Shown here: one piece after another, positions 22,410-36,114 of the stretch
Layout: every line of letters starts with the position of its first letter
How positions within the stretch are numbered: the stretch's first letter is position 1
Position numbers and translations under genes: made by a program
The notes under the pieces: model-generated
Seen by the model: the letters and a program-made list of their open reading frames with translations, nothing else
Databases searched by the model: none
Told to the model about the DNA's origin: nothing
Origin: Schistosoma mansoni
Taxonomy: Eukaryota; Platyhelminthes; Trematoda; Strigeidida; Schistosomatidae
Assembly (NCBI RefSeq): GCF_000237925.1
Contig: NC_031497.1
Span: 22,077,249 to 22,141,248 of the forward strand
DNA: 64,000 nt
Reading direction: 5' to 3'

Positions 22410-25400
22410 AATTCCTTGAGTTGGACAAACTACGATTACGTGTTCACACTATATTATCTTCTGAAAACCATCTACTTAGTTCTGTGGAAGCCGTTTATAC
22501 AAGCTAAGTGTATGTGCGACACTAAATATGTTAATGTTGACAACAATGGTGTGATTGTCTTAGGATTGCAATGAATTTGAGAAATTAACTCGGTAAAATG
22601 AAAGACGCGTATATGCACTTCTCAATAATGTCCGTCTGTTTCCCTAAAAATAAGATTTTGGGTTTTCCCCAAAATACTGAGACATTTTTAGGTTTTATCA
22701 AAGGAATTAAGTGGATTTTACCATAGCTGCCCCAGAACTTCCAAAAGCTTTGAAGAAATTCATTTGCGTTGTTCGGTGAAACCTGGAAACTTCTGAATAT
22801 TTCGGGGAAAACCTAAATGTTTTGCTGATTTTCCCCAAATAACTTAAAATACTAAGGAAAAACTGAATACCGGGGAAATTTTAGAGTTTTCGTCGCATTT
22901 ACCCGAAAATTTTCTACATAGTTTTCTCAAAATTTCCTTAAAACTGATAAAATTTGCTTAAAAAGCTAGGTGATTGTTTTCGTCCTACTCATTGAAAATC
23001 CCTATGTTTGTCTAGGAAAACTATCAAAGAGCACGAAATAATACTTTAAAGTTGACGTTTTAAACTGACCAGTTTTGCATTTTCCCCGATACGTCCTGCT
23101 ATTAACAGCTCTGGACTCTGCTTGCATCCATTCTAAACCATCGTCTTCTCGTTGCAACGCAATCTTCATAAGAAGCTCTAACTGTTAAATTGAACTGTGA
23201 ACTCTCACTAAGATTCATATTCTAATTTAGGAGAGTGTCTTATTTCAGTAAATCCTCTATTATCTGTTACAGTTTGATCTAGCCTGTAAGCCGGCATGCT
23301 TAGTGTAGCATTCTGTTGTTTCAGAATAAATTAGTATTATTAGCACGCGTAAAGAAAAGACTGAACTACGAGTTATTTGAAGGCGAAAATAGGTGTAATT
23401 ATGGTAATTTAAAAACGTTATTTCACCAGTGTTCTAATAAAGCACACAGAAGTGCATAGCAATAATCCACAGTTGACAGTTTAACGTATGAACAGCACCA
23501 GTATTTCATTCTCACACTGATAACAATCAAATATAAGTGCCATAGACATGGAAGAGTTTAATTATACTACAAAAATATATGAATATTTATACATGTGAAA
23601 AAAGGTATAGTTACATGACAATGGTGATGATTCCTAGAATTTCACATGGACAAATGAACATGATTTGTTCAACAGGAGTATGTAGCAATAAATAAATCCC
23701 CATAAAAAATAGTTCTGCATGTCTTTTAAGTTGATGCTAACTACATAAATAATACAAAGAAAAATGAAATCGCATGCGGTCGATCACGAAACCGCACTAG
23801 ATGACGGCTGAATAAGTCGTGCTTGACATCCTTTGGAACAACTATCCAGCTTTGAACATACACTTCTCGAAATACGTGCAATCCACAGGATGTATGTTCA
23901 AACATTTTCATTACTGACGTCTGTTTAGACTGTGTTTAGAATCTTTGACTCTAAGGTGGTCACAAACAACAGCGTGTCCATGCGCTGAAGATCCGTGACT
24001 CTTATGCTCCTCAACTTTTAACGTATGGTATTCTGGACTAAATAATATCCAAGTCTGATTTTGCCCCGCAGAAGCTGACTTCCGCTAGCACAGCGTGACA
24101 GACCCAAGCGCACAATGTCTCGCAGCATGGAAGACGCTAACGCATGACTGACAGGTACGTCAAACTTAATGTGTATACTGGTGATAATGCCGATCAGCTC
24201 TATCACAAAATAGAACTGAAACACGAATCGTCAACAAGAATTCTGATGCGTATGCGCCATCCGTCAAGTAAATTTTGACGAGGTCACATTTAGAAGGTTC
24301 TTCTTATCTAAACTTCCTTAAAATATGCAAGTGGTTATCATCCCATTTCAAAATAATGCCCTGGACGAAATGGTTGCATCTGATGACCGGATTCTAAAGA
24401 TCACTGAAACCATCAGCACCGACGATTGTTCACTCAAAGAAAAGTTTAAAACAATACCAAGCGACGCTGGGGATCTTTGAAATAGTCCGATTCTATCCTC
24501 ATGTTTATCATAATCACGAACTTTTCAGAACTCTCCGAGGGGGCCGGCCCCGATAAAGACCTGTATCTAGGCCAAGAGAAACAGATAACCCCTATTAGTG
24601 CCGGCACCACAAAACCCTTGGCAAATCTTCTAGAAACTGAGGAAGAAACTTCAGTTTTCACACCCCCAAAACCTCACTCCACGGAGAACCTTTCAGGAAA
24701 ATTCCCATGACGACCGAAACAACTTATAAGTGTTGATTTTATGTTTAAAAACCATACACTTCTTCATAGGAGTGGATGGTCATATAAAACCACTGACTGT
24801 ATTGTGGAGATAAGACCGACAAGCTTATTTTGTAAATAGTCTTTAATATTATTTGTATTTGTTTTGTCAATTTTTCACTGTATGTACATTCATCATTAAA
24901 TGACTGTACATGTTGTTTTAGTCAATGACCTTGAAGACACTTTCCGTTGTGATTCCAACATAGCGTGACATCTTCTTTCTGGCTAACAAATACATTAATA
25001 CTCACACATCCCTCGTTCTGTTTTCATTCGAGATTGAGTTAACTTAGTTCTAAAACAAATATTATTTACATTCATAGACTGAGAAAGTGAATACATCATA
25101 TCTTACTTTGGATTACAATACTGGGGAGATCATCGATACGTTTGGAATTACTAAGCATCTATAATTGTGGATTTATTGTACCAGATCAAAGCCGAACACG
25201 CATCATTTTGGGTAAACTTAAGTAAAGTCCCATTATTTATTGTATTTGTAACATTTAACTTGTATATATTAATATTACTATTGGTTGTTATTAACTTTGT
25301 TGATATCTTTTGCTTTTATATATTGTCTGGTCCACTACAATTACTTCGAAAATGAGTTGAAAAATGGTGTGTTTATGATATAATATATACGATTCGTCTC

Positions 25401-26240
25401 GATGGATATCATATGTTGCATATTATAAAGTACTGTAGACATAATAGATCATCAAACGAACAAGTAGAACTCAGTTGGATTGATTTCTTAATTCGTCTTT
25501 ATTTCGTGTATTCACAGTTTGGGTTGAAAGTGAGTGTCCAGAGGGATTTAGTTTGATGTGTCCATCAAGTTTTCTCACTGTTTACTGCTAGCGGAAAAAA
25601 TAAAGAAAATGGTTGATTCCACAGCCTTAGCGTGAACACACCACTCACGTCAGTCAAAGATTATTCGTTCCCTTGTGACTTACCCTTGCTCGTCTGGCGT
25701 TTTCGACTTGTATTTCTAATTGAACAGCCTGGGAATAAATTGCCCATGTACTGAGCATTTGAACGAATATAACACTGATACGCCAAAAGTAATAGATCTG
25801 AGAACGGGGAGATAAGATACTACATAAGGCTACAACTATTTAGGTACAGTTTTTGTATTTTTTTTCAAGGAAACTGTGTAAAGACACATGCAAAGAACCT
25901 TAAGTTTTTACTTTTTATCATTTAAATCTGCGCATAAATCGAATAAACCAAAATTTTACCACGTATGTGGTCACAATTTAGGACTAAGTCAAAACATTAC
26001 ATATTCCTGGTTTAATAATCGGTTATGCCCATATAACCTTTTTGGTCGAATGTAAAGAATTTTCATTGTCACTCGTCAGGCCTATGAATACCTTGTCAGA
26101 TCAACTGTTTAATAACACATATCCAGGTTCATGAAGTATACGTGCCGGTTTTAATACGTCAGGACTTGTGTCTAAGTTTCCATGTACTTTGTACGACAAA
26201 ATATTTAAGTTTTCCTCAGACAACTTAGAATGGACCTTCA
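22410..26240. other. AT-rich, no supported gene
   Basis: The block 22640-23100 is unusually rich in TTTCCCC/GGGGAAA words in both orientations, recalling 48130-48240 and 58770-58950. Short frames near 24446-24710 have no family support and overlap each other on opposite strands. Nothing else is recognised. Confidence 0.4.
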
Positions 26241-26244
26241 AATA

Positions 26245-26400
26245 ATAATAATATACTTCTGCAACAGCAGGTACACGCCATTTTTACAGGCATAATCTAC
26301 AATTTACAACATATACTGGTTCACAGTATGCATCGCAAGCAAGGTTACTTAGTAATTATAATCTATAAAAGTTGGTAGCAGTTCATTCGTTTAGATATAA
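26245..26400 (-). repeat. (ATT)n-tailed dispersed repeat, copy 2
   Basis: This is the reverse complement of 19915-20068. The ATT-rich tail is at its left end, as expected for a minus-strand insertion. Confidence 0.7.
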
Positions 26401-27752
26401 TGTGTTTTCATAAGAATAGTTTCCGAAGGGGCATGGCGTCCACGTTACATACCAGATCCAATCTCGACAAAAAGTGTATTAGGGTTTCGGTCGTGCCAAG
26501 TATTTATGTAATGCAGCTTTTTAAGTTTATGGTTGTTATAAAGTAGGCTTGTGGAGCGCCTGGTTTGAACTATGACCTTGGGAAAGCGCGTTCGTCGAGC
26601 TTGTTCCAGATGTCAGAAGTCACCTAGCTTCATCCTCAGGGCAAGATTCTGAGGAGAAAAAAAAGAGAAACCGAGTAGCAGCAAGGCATTTGGATATGAA
26701 CGATAACCAATGCTTAACATTTATTAGTGGAACAGACGGAGGTACGATAAATTATTAGATTAAATTAATGCTAACTCATGTTGCAGGAGTGAAATGTGAT
26801 TAGGGACTGCAGATGAGAGAATGCAGTGATAAACAACAATGAGTTGTGATATTTATCAAGGTGGAGTAGGTTCGAATGAAGGAGGGAAGTCAAGATTCGA
26901 ATGAGGAAGAACAGGGAGTGCATATAGAGAGTAGAGTGTTGAGTAAAATAACAACCATATCCTTTACAGTCTGTTTTTTTCATCATCCGATGCCTGTCAC
27001 ATAGTTTTCATGTAAAAGTCCGAGTTAGCATGTTAAAGGTTGTCTTAGTAGAATAGTTAATCCAGCACAAAAATTAGGAACATGAGTCTGAATGGTAAGT
27101 GTAGGAGAACTAATGGTGTTTATACCTTTTCACACCGCGTTCAGAAGTGCGCTCAAGTGCTTTGAACCCTAGATTTGCATTTAGCTTGGGTCTGACTACG
27201 AAAACCGGTTTAAGATTGACAATTTAGTCAAGTAGTTATTCGACATAACTTTCTAGCTCAAGCTTTTCTACGACTAATAAACTCGCCCGGTAGATGTCGC
27301 GAATACTACTCTGAACACCTGCTCGGTTTTGATAGGTGTGCTTGCTCTCAAAATAACTAATGGGAGGAATTCTGTTCACTGACTGGAGTTTAGTTGTGAT
27401 ATTTGAAAAACATTTAACTGACTATGAGGACATTTTACCATTCCATTGGTTTGAAGACGACATGATGCGCAATGTATTCTATTAAAGCCTGAAGATTTCG
27501 ATAAGTTGCTGAATAGCCCATTTTTTGAATTGAGCTCTTCTATCAGTTTGTATCATAACGAGCGTACTGAAAATGATCATGTAGTTCTGGATCAAAGCTG
27601 TAACCATTGTTTCAGCTATGATGTCAGTTATCGGCATAGCTATTAGAAACTTAGTAAATCTGTCTATGAATGTGCTAGTCGCCAGGATCCATCAAGCACA
27701 CATGCTCTTTCAGTTTTGATTGTATGACTTATCTTTGGCTTACCTTTGGCAG

Positions 27753-27905
27753 GTTGAAGGTTTGATTCGGTTAGATTTAGAAATTCCGCCAGTATGTGCT
27801 GAGACTTTGCAGACGTTAGTAGAGGAATTTGTACCAAATTTAAAGGAGTTATATGACTTCTCTTCTATTTTGTATGGTTCACAATTTTTAAAGAAGCAAG
27901 CATAA
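27753..27905 (+). CDS. Candidate terminal coding exon, unknown protein
   Basis: A good pyrimidine-rich acceptor (ATCTTTGGCTTACCTTTGGCAG) opens a 50-codon frame, VEGLIRLDLEIPPVCAETLQ through FVPNLKELYDFSSILYGSQF to KKQA and a TAA stop. The composition is that of a soluble amphipathic helical protein, unlike the random frames nearby. It starts in phase 0. Joined to the 30-nt micro-exon it reads LALRVLIDLI-VEGLIRLDLE, a smooth leucine-rich helix, which mildly supports the join. I do not recognise the family, and no canonical AATAAA follows within 100 bp. Confidence 0.35.
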   Translation, partial: VEGLIRLDLEIPPVCAETLQTLVEEFVPNLKELYDFSSILYGSQFLKKQA

Positions 27906-28157
27906 TTTCATAATGTCGACTGAAAATTCATATATCTCTAAAAACTCTATTCTCAGTGTTGCCGGATCTTAATAGGCTGCGGTGAACATCCAGGGGAATA
28001 GGCTTCATAACCCCAAGTCCAGCGTCAACATTTTATGCCCAAACATTGCGATTTCATCTTTGTTGGCAGCCCAAAGTGTGACTGTGGATTTTTTCCGCCA
28101 GGTTTGGTTCTGCGTCAAGGTATGATACTAAACCTTCAACATAAAACAAGCGACTGT

Positions 28158-28745
28158 TTAGGTACCACTCCCACTAGTTGCGATGTGCGTAGGGGTTATT
28201 CTTAGGAGTCTATGTGGGCCAGGCACATGGCTGACTGAGTCTGATTGAATTGGAACCAAACTTTCAGTGATACCAACAGAACGGTCCAGATTGTTTGGAC
28301 GTTCGTTGCCAGCTCCGTAACTTAAATCTTGGTCGTTGTGACAATCCGCTTCTGTTTCTATGACCCATTTGCATTTTAGCGGCCGCCTCTGTGAGAATTT
28401 CAACACTCGCAATGAGCTCTGCTGTGATTGTATTTTTTGATTATTCTCCTTTTTGTGTATAATACATCGTGCATGAGCCGGTTGGGGACCTCTTTTCATT
28501 ATTCTATTTCCAGTTCGTGCTAAGTGAGATAGAGAGGTGTCCGGGTCTAAAGCATTCAAATGGGGCTGGACATAGCATGTAAGAGATTGTGTCTTTCCTT
28601 GTATTAGGACAACTTCACTCATTGTGTTGTCGCCTACTGGGACTTGAAGTAGACATAAGAACTGTGATAGTGGACTATCACCCAATGTTTCTCCTTGAAA
28701 AAGCCTTTGAATTCTTTTACCGTATGGTAAAGATAGACAGCTCAT
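28158..28745 (-). CDS. Unidentified 195-codon open frame
   Basis: The frame has a real ATG and runs 195 codons in AT-rich DNA where random frames rarely exceed 80. It is rich in Ser, His, Arg and Gln (for example GDSPLSQFLCLLQVPVGDN, LARTGNRIMKRGPQPAHARC, SQRRPLKCKWVIETEADCHN) and has a few Cys and His. No domain is recognised, and there is no clear splice site at its end. The GC content is higher than in its surroundings. It may be the first ORF of a LINE, whose sequences are poorly conserved, or a remnant of some other repeat; a host gene is less likely. Confidence 0.3.
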   Translation of the reverse strand: MSCLSLPYGKRIQRLFQGETLGDSPLSQFLCLLQVPVGDNTMSEVVLIQGKTQSLTCYVQPHLNALDPDTSLSHLARTGNRIMKRGPQPAHARCIIHKKENNQKIQSQQSSLRVLKFSQRRPLKCKWVIETEADCHNDQDLSYGAGNERPNNLDRSVGITESLVPIQSDSVSHVPGPHRLLRITPTHIATSGSGT

Positions 28746-28749
28746 TATC

Positions 28750-30105
28750 GCTAGTCTTAAAATGGTGTACGGTCATGATATTAGTGCACTCAATATTAGG
28801 TCACAGACTACTATGGTGTCTGAAGGAGGAAGATGAAGCCCAAATCTCTATAGCTATTTTAAACGGATTTAATGTTGTGCCTCGTGAAATAATGCTTTAA
28901 TTAGGAAAACAACAACTCGGGGTTGCTATGATCGAATTCTGGAGGTCGGAATTTCATAGTCGTAACAATGTCTACCTCAACCGGTGACAAACTATATTAA
29001 TCCTTCAGGCTTTCGGTTTGGGTTGAGTCTGAACTTTAATATACAGCCAATATATTAGTATAATACGAACGGGGAAAAATAGTGATTTCAACACGAATAT
29101 GTGATATATATATATATATGTCTATGATAAGCAGGTTGGCTTTTACGAGAGAACAAAGAAACAGGTTAGACAATAGTCTGTTTCTATGTTCAAAACCGGG
29201 CTCACCGATTTGATGCCGGTAGTTACTCCTCGTTTTATCTTCACAAGAAGCCACACTGGTGGTTGCAGTAAGTGTTTATTCAGGAAAAAGAACAGTTAAG
29301 AAGCAAAGTTTTATTTTTCGAACACTGAGTTTTCAACATTCGGTGTAAAACAATAGAAAATATTATGCCTACGCAAAATAAGGAAGTAAATAAATACTTG
29401 AGCCATACTGTTTTGACATCACCAAGATATTTTCGGTCAACTCTTAAGAGTTCGATATAGGTTGTTACATGTCAACCGAACCAGAAGACGTTCATTAATT
29501 TAGCAATAAAAATATATTCATTAGTAACGATCATAGTTCTAAATCCAACCATCTCACTTCAAAATATTGCAGACGAAATGCACAAAAGCCATGTTAAATA
29601 GTCTGAATAATTTGGACAAAAGGTACCATGAAATGAAACAATAAATGAAGACTAGCGTAATGATCGGAACCGAAATTTATGGACGACCTTTGAACGACTC
29701 TTAAGTGATTTTGAGAAATATTAGTGTTAGATCCATTTTGAAAGTGAAAATCCCTCCATGCATACGTTTGTGATTACTTCCTTGTGGTTTCTTTATTTGT
29801 ATATATTGTTAACTTTTTTGATGCTAATTAAGACTGTAACGTTTAATTTTCTTGGTTTTCTCATCGTTTTTATTGAGTCTCTATGTTCCCCACTGAACTG
29901 TATTTAGTTTGTTTTAATTGTTATTATTCTGGCGGCTGCCATATTGACTGCTCGCTCTTTGATTGTGCGGTTTGATTTTGACTAGGATCGTGCATTTTTG
30001 GTTGTAATTTGGAGCACTTTCCCAGATATTGAAATACTTTGTGTTATAAAACTGCCGCTCAAACGGAATCTTACTTGATCTATCCAGAAAGGATAGAATA
30101 ACACT
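28750..30105. other. No feature recognised
   Basis: This region is AT-rich, with a short (TA)n run at about 29105. The stretch 29920-30110 looks like part of an old repeat (GC-richer, leading into the repeat at 30110). Confidence 0.4.
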
Positions 30106-30109
30106 CACC

Positions 30110-30410
30110 TTTTGGTGTTGTAGGGTCGGTGAAATGTCACTGAATATCGAACAGATCATCGATCCCTGTCAAGGTCAAGGATAGTCAACGCGCACCAGTC
30201 GACCATACGCCATGGACTGGCCCACGCGGCAGTGGTCGTACTTTCGCTTGTATCTACCTTAACTAATATATTCTTGTAATAATGTCCTTTGTGTTGTACA
30301 GTCTTCAGAGCACCCATGATCCCTTAATACGTCGATGGGGCAATCCACGTAAGATGCTGGTCGCGAGGTGTGACTTCAGCGTTAGTTGGTTCGTCACCAT
30401 TCTCGTCTAA
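30110..30410. repeat. Dispersed repeat pair, copy 1
   Basis: The first half shares CACTGAAT-TCGAACA, CAAGGTC-AGGA and GCGCCATGGACTGGCCCA-type words in the same order with 32575-32700. The second half (AGGTGTGACTTCAGCGTTAG) is the reverse complement of 32710-32740. The two copies therefore differ by an internal inversion. Confidence 0.6.
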
Positions 30411-30414
30411 CTCT

Positions 30415-31735
30415 AGTAGGCCCCCAATCATTTCGATATAGGACATCAACGTTGATGTTCTACAGTGTTTTCGGTAATTTTCATATATTTCTTACCACTT
30501 TGCTATTCATTGTAATTTAGATTGAATATTTTGGTATGGATTGTCGGTTGAATAACTGGGTGGTAATATTTTTTTTAGGTAAATTTGTACATTTGTATAT
30601 ATGATGAAATTTAGAACCGTTATTACCCCCAAAACACCTTGTTCTCATTTCGATTGGGGGGTACGCGTCTCTAATTTTACTCGTCAGTTATTCTACAAAT
30701 CAAACCTAGTGGGAAACTAGGTTTGGATCTTACAATTAGTCAATCAGAAACAGCTAGTATCGGGTGAAAATGTACTATACAAAACCAAAGAATTAAAGTG
30801 GATACACTTCTTTTACATGGTCCAAAAACTTATCAAGATTAGAAAGAGGTTCAGACTTTTTAAAATCTTAATGAATAAGCTGGAGGAACTCATTCATATG
30901 GCTCCATAATAGTCGGTCTCAGGAACCATGATAAGGTTGAAAAAACTCTTTCAGCCTAGACTAATTAGCTCCAATATTGTTTGTCTGCACTCCTGTTGTG
31001 TAAGCTTGTCGTATTTGTCACGTATATACCTCTACAATTTTCATATCACTGAACAGCCGAAGCTTCAATAACATCTGCGAATATTGCAGCCAATGTTACT
31101 GGTGCTTATATTATAATATATATTATATTATATATATATTAATATTACTATTAGTGTTATATATTATGTATACTATATTATTATAATTTGCCTTAGTCTC
31201 AATCTGGAGCGGGCGAACAAAGTTCCTATTGTAACAGACTTCTTCCTCCAACACATTACATCCAAAGATAACATCGTCATGGTAGTCTCCACAAGGTCTA
31301 CAGGTCATTTGATTGCTTTAATTACGAATGAAGGACCTTCTTGGTAGTTCCATTTATTGTAGCCGCCCAGTTGTCATGTCTTCTTTAAAATCCTCTGTGA
31401 ACCGATCGTACATGAGCATCAGGCACCGGAGTCGGCGCCGTGACTTTGAAATCCCTCAAACACTTCTGACTGGCTCGTCCATAAATTGCAGCCTCACCGC
31501 GTAATATTAATTAACAAAAATAAATAGTTGATAGTTAACGTGTACAAATAAATAAGCCAATCCCTAGGTCAAACAGGCAGACCTGCTTGTATATTGAGTC
31601 CCAGCACAGCCAAACTCACTTAGGTGACCCTGGTAGACACAAAGAAAACTCAAATAAGCAAAGTAATATAATCTATAAACTATAAAATACGGTAGACTGT
31701 GCATAACACACGGGTGTGTACGTAATGATCAACTC
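30415..31735. other. No feature recognised
   Basis: A TA-rich low-complexity run lies at 31100-31190. A GC-richer stretch at 31320-31480 reads, on the minus strand, RASQKCLRDFKVTAPTP, possibly a coding fossil; its family is not recognised. Confidence 0.35.
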
Positions 31736-31744
31736 TCTTGTATC

Positions 31745-32066
31745 GAGCTCCAGTATTCTAGTTTGACAAGTATTAACCAGTAACACCTTCTATATTCGAA
31801 TCGTCCCCCGCTTGATTAAAATCAGAAGTCAGATGCGAAGAGGTTGTATAGATATATTTGACGCGTTATCAGTATATCGAGAAGCGATTGATCTAATCTG
31901 GCTAGTGAATGTAGGAGCTGTTTCTCACGCTGAATCGTAACGTGATCTGGTGCGGATATATGACCAAACGCCTTCAGCTAAACAAGTCCACTTAAAACTA
32001 TGTGGTCATTATCCAATGTCGAACACTTAAAGAGCTATTGATTTTGGGGAATTATTTACAGCTACA
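31745..32066 (-). repeat. LTR-like dispersed repeat, copy 1
   Basis: This block of about 320 bp is the reverse complement of 53576-53886 with roughly 10-15% difference by eye. It starts near TGTAAATAATTCCCC and ends near TCAAACTAGAATACTGG. A TG...CA-like outline and a length near 300 bp suggest a solo LTR, but no coding part is attached. Confidence 0.6.
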
Positions 32067-32069
32067 AAG

Positions 32070-32570
32070 TGCTTCTAAGATTTCAATAGCGATCCAGCTT
32101 AAATCGACTCATAAATTCATCTAGCAAATAACTAGAAACACAATTATATGAACGAAGAATATTCTTTTCAATAATTTCTCATCAGGTCCTACAATTATAA
32201 ATTAATAATCCATAAAAGAAGATTGGCCAAGTTTAAGGCAGAGTACATCATTTAAGAAACTGTAATATGTGAATCAAGGAGTGTTGTTTGTCATATAAAA
32301 TAAAATCGAATCGTTAATGTTTTTGGGATGACTAACATGTAGTGTTAACTTGAATCGGTTTATAAGTGAAATAAAATCGTATGATAAATTATCAGAATAT
32401 ATATAGTTGACATGGGGATGAGAGATAGGAAAATGGGATTACAAATCTACAAGAATGTAGACTGGCATGTATTTTATACCTATTTCTAGGAATTATTATT
32501 TGCACTCCTGTCCTATTTCACGCTCTACGTTTTACGTCTTACGTGTAAAGCCAGTGAAATGTTATTGGTC
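32070..32570. other. No feature recognised
   Basis: This is AT-rich sequence between two repeats. Confidence 0.5.
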
Positions 32571-32574
32571 GCTA

Positions 32575-32745
32575 GCCAAATTACCCGGCATTCGGTTCAC
32601 TGAATGTCGAACAATTCACCAATCTTCCTCAAGGTCGAGGACAGCCAACATTTATCAGTTAACTGCGCGCCATGGACTGGCCCATGTGGTTATGGTCACA
32701 CTCTGGTGACCAACTAGCTAACGCTGAAGTCACACCTCACGATTA
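32575..32745. repeat. Dispersed repeat pair, copy 2
   Basis: This is the partner of 30110-30410; see that entry for the shared words and the inverted right part. Confidence 0.6.
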
Positions 32746-32749
32746 GTAC

Positions 32750-35700
32750 ATAATGTGGACTACCGTTTCATCGTACCCAGGTACTATGACTGCTTTGATG
32801 ACCGTATAACAAGAATGATATTGTCGCAGAAATATATTAGTGAGAGTAGGTACGGTGACATTTCATACACATTCACAAACCTAATCGACTATGGACATAT
32901 TAGTCCTCTGTCTTACGACTTACTAACTGGATGGCATCTAAGTATGATCATGTTAGGTTCAGACAACTCTTAAGAAACGTACCCATATTCTGAGTCTTTC
33001 TAGCTCTTAAAACTACCTCCTGTACATTTGAACTAACTGTAGATCAACTTCCGTACCTTGAAAAAGCTTCTAATGAAAAAGATTCTTTTCCCCGCTCCAC
33101 TGAAATCGCAGTTCTAAGTAGTATTTGTATCCTAAGATATTTCTTGACTGTTAAAACTACGATGTTTTCTTAGTATTAAATCTGCTACTTCGAAAGACTA
33201 AACCTTTCACTCGTTAGTGATAACAGTATAAATCCAGGTAGATGTTTCCTATACATCGCTGATATGATGACGAATGTTCGCCTTGCCGTCGAAACTGGGT
33301 CAAGTAATGTTACCTATATTTACCCCTCATTGTGTGAAGGAATCAAAAGGTTTTCAGATTATGGTTGTTCCATTTATTACACAATACGGAAAGCGGGTGG
33401 AGAGCTCTGTACGAAGGATGAAATGTAATGTACCCATGAAACGAGGAAATAAATGACCATTCTCTGTGTAATGTTTTGATTTTAGCAGGTTAATTACTGA
33501 CCACTTAATTCAAGCGACTAAAATAATAGCGTCCCTCAAGCAACACTGCTCAAATCTGTGAACGAAAGCATCCAGACTTCAAAATTCAGACAGAAAAACC
33601 GCCATTCCAAAAAGATCTTCTAGTGACCAGTTACTTCCCTGCTCAGTGGAGTTTAGCCATATCAAGTATGAGGCACTTACCTACTAATGATATTGGAAGG
33701 CGGCTATGTGATATTGTGGTGACCTACCTTTGTGACGAGAACGCGATTGGTATAATGGAAACAATTATTATTATGACAAATTGTACAGTGATTGTTTTAC
33801 TGTACTTGTTTGTTTAAGTGTACAAAAGACACTTTTCCTTCCTTTGCCTATGACCTTGCCCGAACTCACGCTGGGCAGTTCCGCTGGTAAACTTTGGCAC
33901 GTCTCTGTATTCTTTCGATGCCATGAGATCGCTAACAATTATATCTTATCTGGGCCATTAACAGCCTTCTGGTTTTTGGCCTACCGAGGGATCTAACTCG
34001 AAACCTGGTACCTAATCTTCCTGTAGTTTTGATCATAGTCAATCGCGACTCGACGATATCTACAATATCATGAGTTGATTTAATTTTGATATATAGATTA
34101 TTGGTTACCTGGTCAGTGGACTAATACTTAGACGCTCACTATGAATCCTGATCTTGATTATCGGCTGTGTCGTGGATTTACACTTAAAGTGAATAAATGT
34201 TCTACCTAACACAGCTCATGCCGCATATTGACAAAAGCCATACGACACAGTACACCACAAAAGTCACCGAAAATGGAGTGGTTTGTGCCAAAGAATGGGA
34301 TCTTTATGAACCTTAGCAAGAACAGTGACTCCGATACTTCATTTATCATAGCACCATATGGTGACAAAAGCCTTTACTCTTGAAAACACGCCGCCTAGCC
34401 CTTCAAAAGCCAACAGTGGCTAAAAAGGAGCTTAACGTTGTACTGGACTTGGAAACTACCCGCTCTTCAAACCGTCCATCTTCGCCCCTCGCTGCCTGTT
34501 ACGACAAAAATTTGAGCGTAAAGTGCTACTATGGACAACTTAATCAAAATTCAACCCCAGATATCACTACTTACTATGTTTTCAAAACCCGACAGTCACT
34601 ATTCAGAAATTGACTGCATAAAGCCCAACAAGCAGAAGCACAAGGATTTTTTATATACCTTTAAAACAGCTATAGAAACCAGTTCATACATACATGAAGC
34701 CCCTGCAACATCTTGCCACTCCCCTTTAGTTCAGGTTATGTGTTCTGATTGTAAATGCTGTGTCCCTGTTCTCCTGGTTGACGTTTATTATGATTAAACA
34801 GAAATATAGGGTATCTTTAGGAGCAGTAATCCTATCTGGACGTCCCGAAACTGAAGTCAATCGGAATCATAAGAAATTGTTTTATCCAGGAAACCCTAAA
34901 GGTAACTGGATAAGATACCAATAAACTTCACAACCCCTGAATAGCTAAGTCCACAAATTGGATCGACAATGGAAGTTGAATTGCTTCCTAATGTATTACT
35001 CCGCACTCTGAAATGCGTCAGCCACAAATAAACACTAATGTTATAACCCCCGACCAACAGATAGAATGGCGGAGGGACCAAACAAGGACCAAGTACCAAC
35101 ACTTCAACTTCCTTGATACTTGTAGAAATAAAACGTGTGTGAACAGATAGAATGACTGTTCAGAAATCGGGTACAATGTTACTGAAAAATGGAAGACTTA
35201 ACAAAAACTGATATGAGTTGACGAAATAACAGATCATGTCATATAACAAGACCATCGACAACTGAACAATTAAGATCTACGTGCAAAAACTCAACACTAC
35301 AACCGAGTGAGGACATGTAACTGCATGATTCCCGGAGAAAAGCAAAGGGAAAGTTACTTGTATGTCTGAGCACATCTATAGGGACCTCGTAGGTGACTAG
35401 ATTAAGTTTAAATGACTAATGTTACCTCAATTTTCTACAATACACTGATAGTATTATGCAAACCTAGTAATAAGTTCCCAACATAACTTAAGAATACCAC
35501 TACGCTAAGTAGTCTAATTAAATATTTCCTAATGAACCACTTACTTCTGTGATGCATCATCATAACTGATAAAAGATGAAAGGCAAAAAGTATCTTAAAA
35601 TCACTGCTCATGTACAAGAACCCACTAAAGTAAACCTCGTCTATGTAACTTTCACCAGCCCGAATTTCCATCATGAAACAATAGTGATGAAGAAACCCAA

Positions 35701-36110
35701 ATGTCGAGACACTCTAAATTAAACCGTTAGTTGAAACCTAAGCTTTCATGTTAGTTATCCTTTTTCATCTGAGTTCGCGCAAAAACATTTAATCTAAGCT
35801 ATTAGCGCCATAAGAAAGTTTTCCTCTAAAATATAGCTAATTCTTAAAATTGAAAATACTCAAAGGAACTATCAAGTTTAGACGAAAAACCAATCGTTAT
35901 TTGAAAACATTCAGACGCTAAACTGTATATCCATCAAGAGTGTAACACTACGTAATCAAAAGAAAGCTATTTACGAATTATATAATTAACCAGAGTAAAC
36001 ACCTTTTAAAAATATATACAAATAATTTTGAAAACAGAAAATGCCTAAACAAGGTTAAAAAATATAGAACATATTATTAACGGGATAGTTAGCTGCAATA
36101 ATACTAAATT
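32750..36110. other. No supported gene
   Basis: Several frames of 60-90 codons occur on both strands (for example 34380-34797), but none has homology, convincing splice sites or codon-like composition. This stretch lies downstream of the oxidase gene. Confidence 0.4.
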
Positions 36111-36114
36111 ACGG

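Noticed and set aside
34380-34797. Two overlapping plus-strand frames of 77 and 88 codons as a gene
   Set aside because: No homology, no clear splice sites, and their composition is that of random AT-rich frames.
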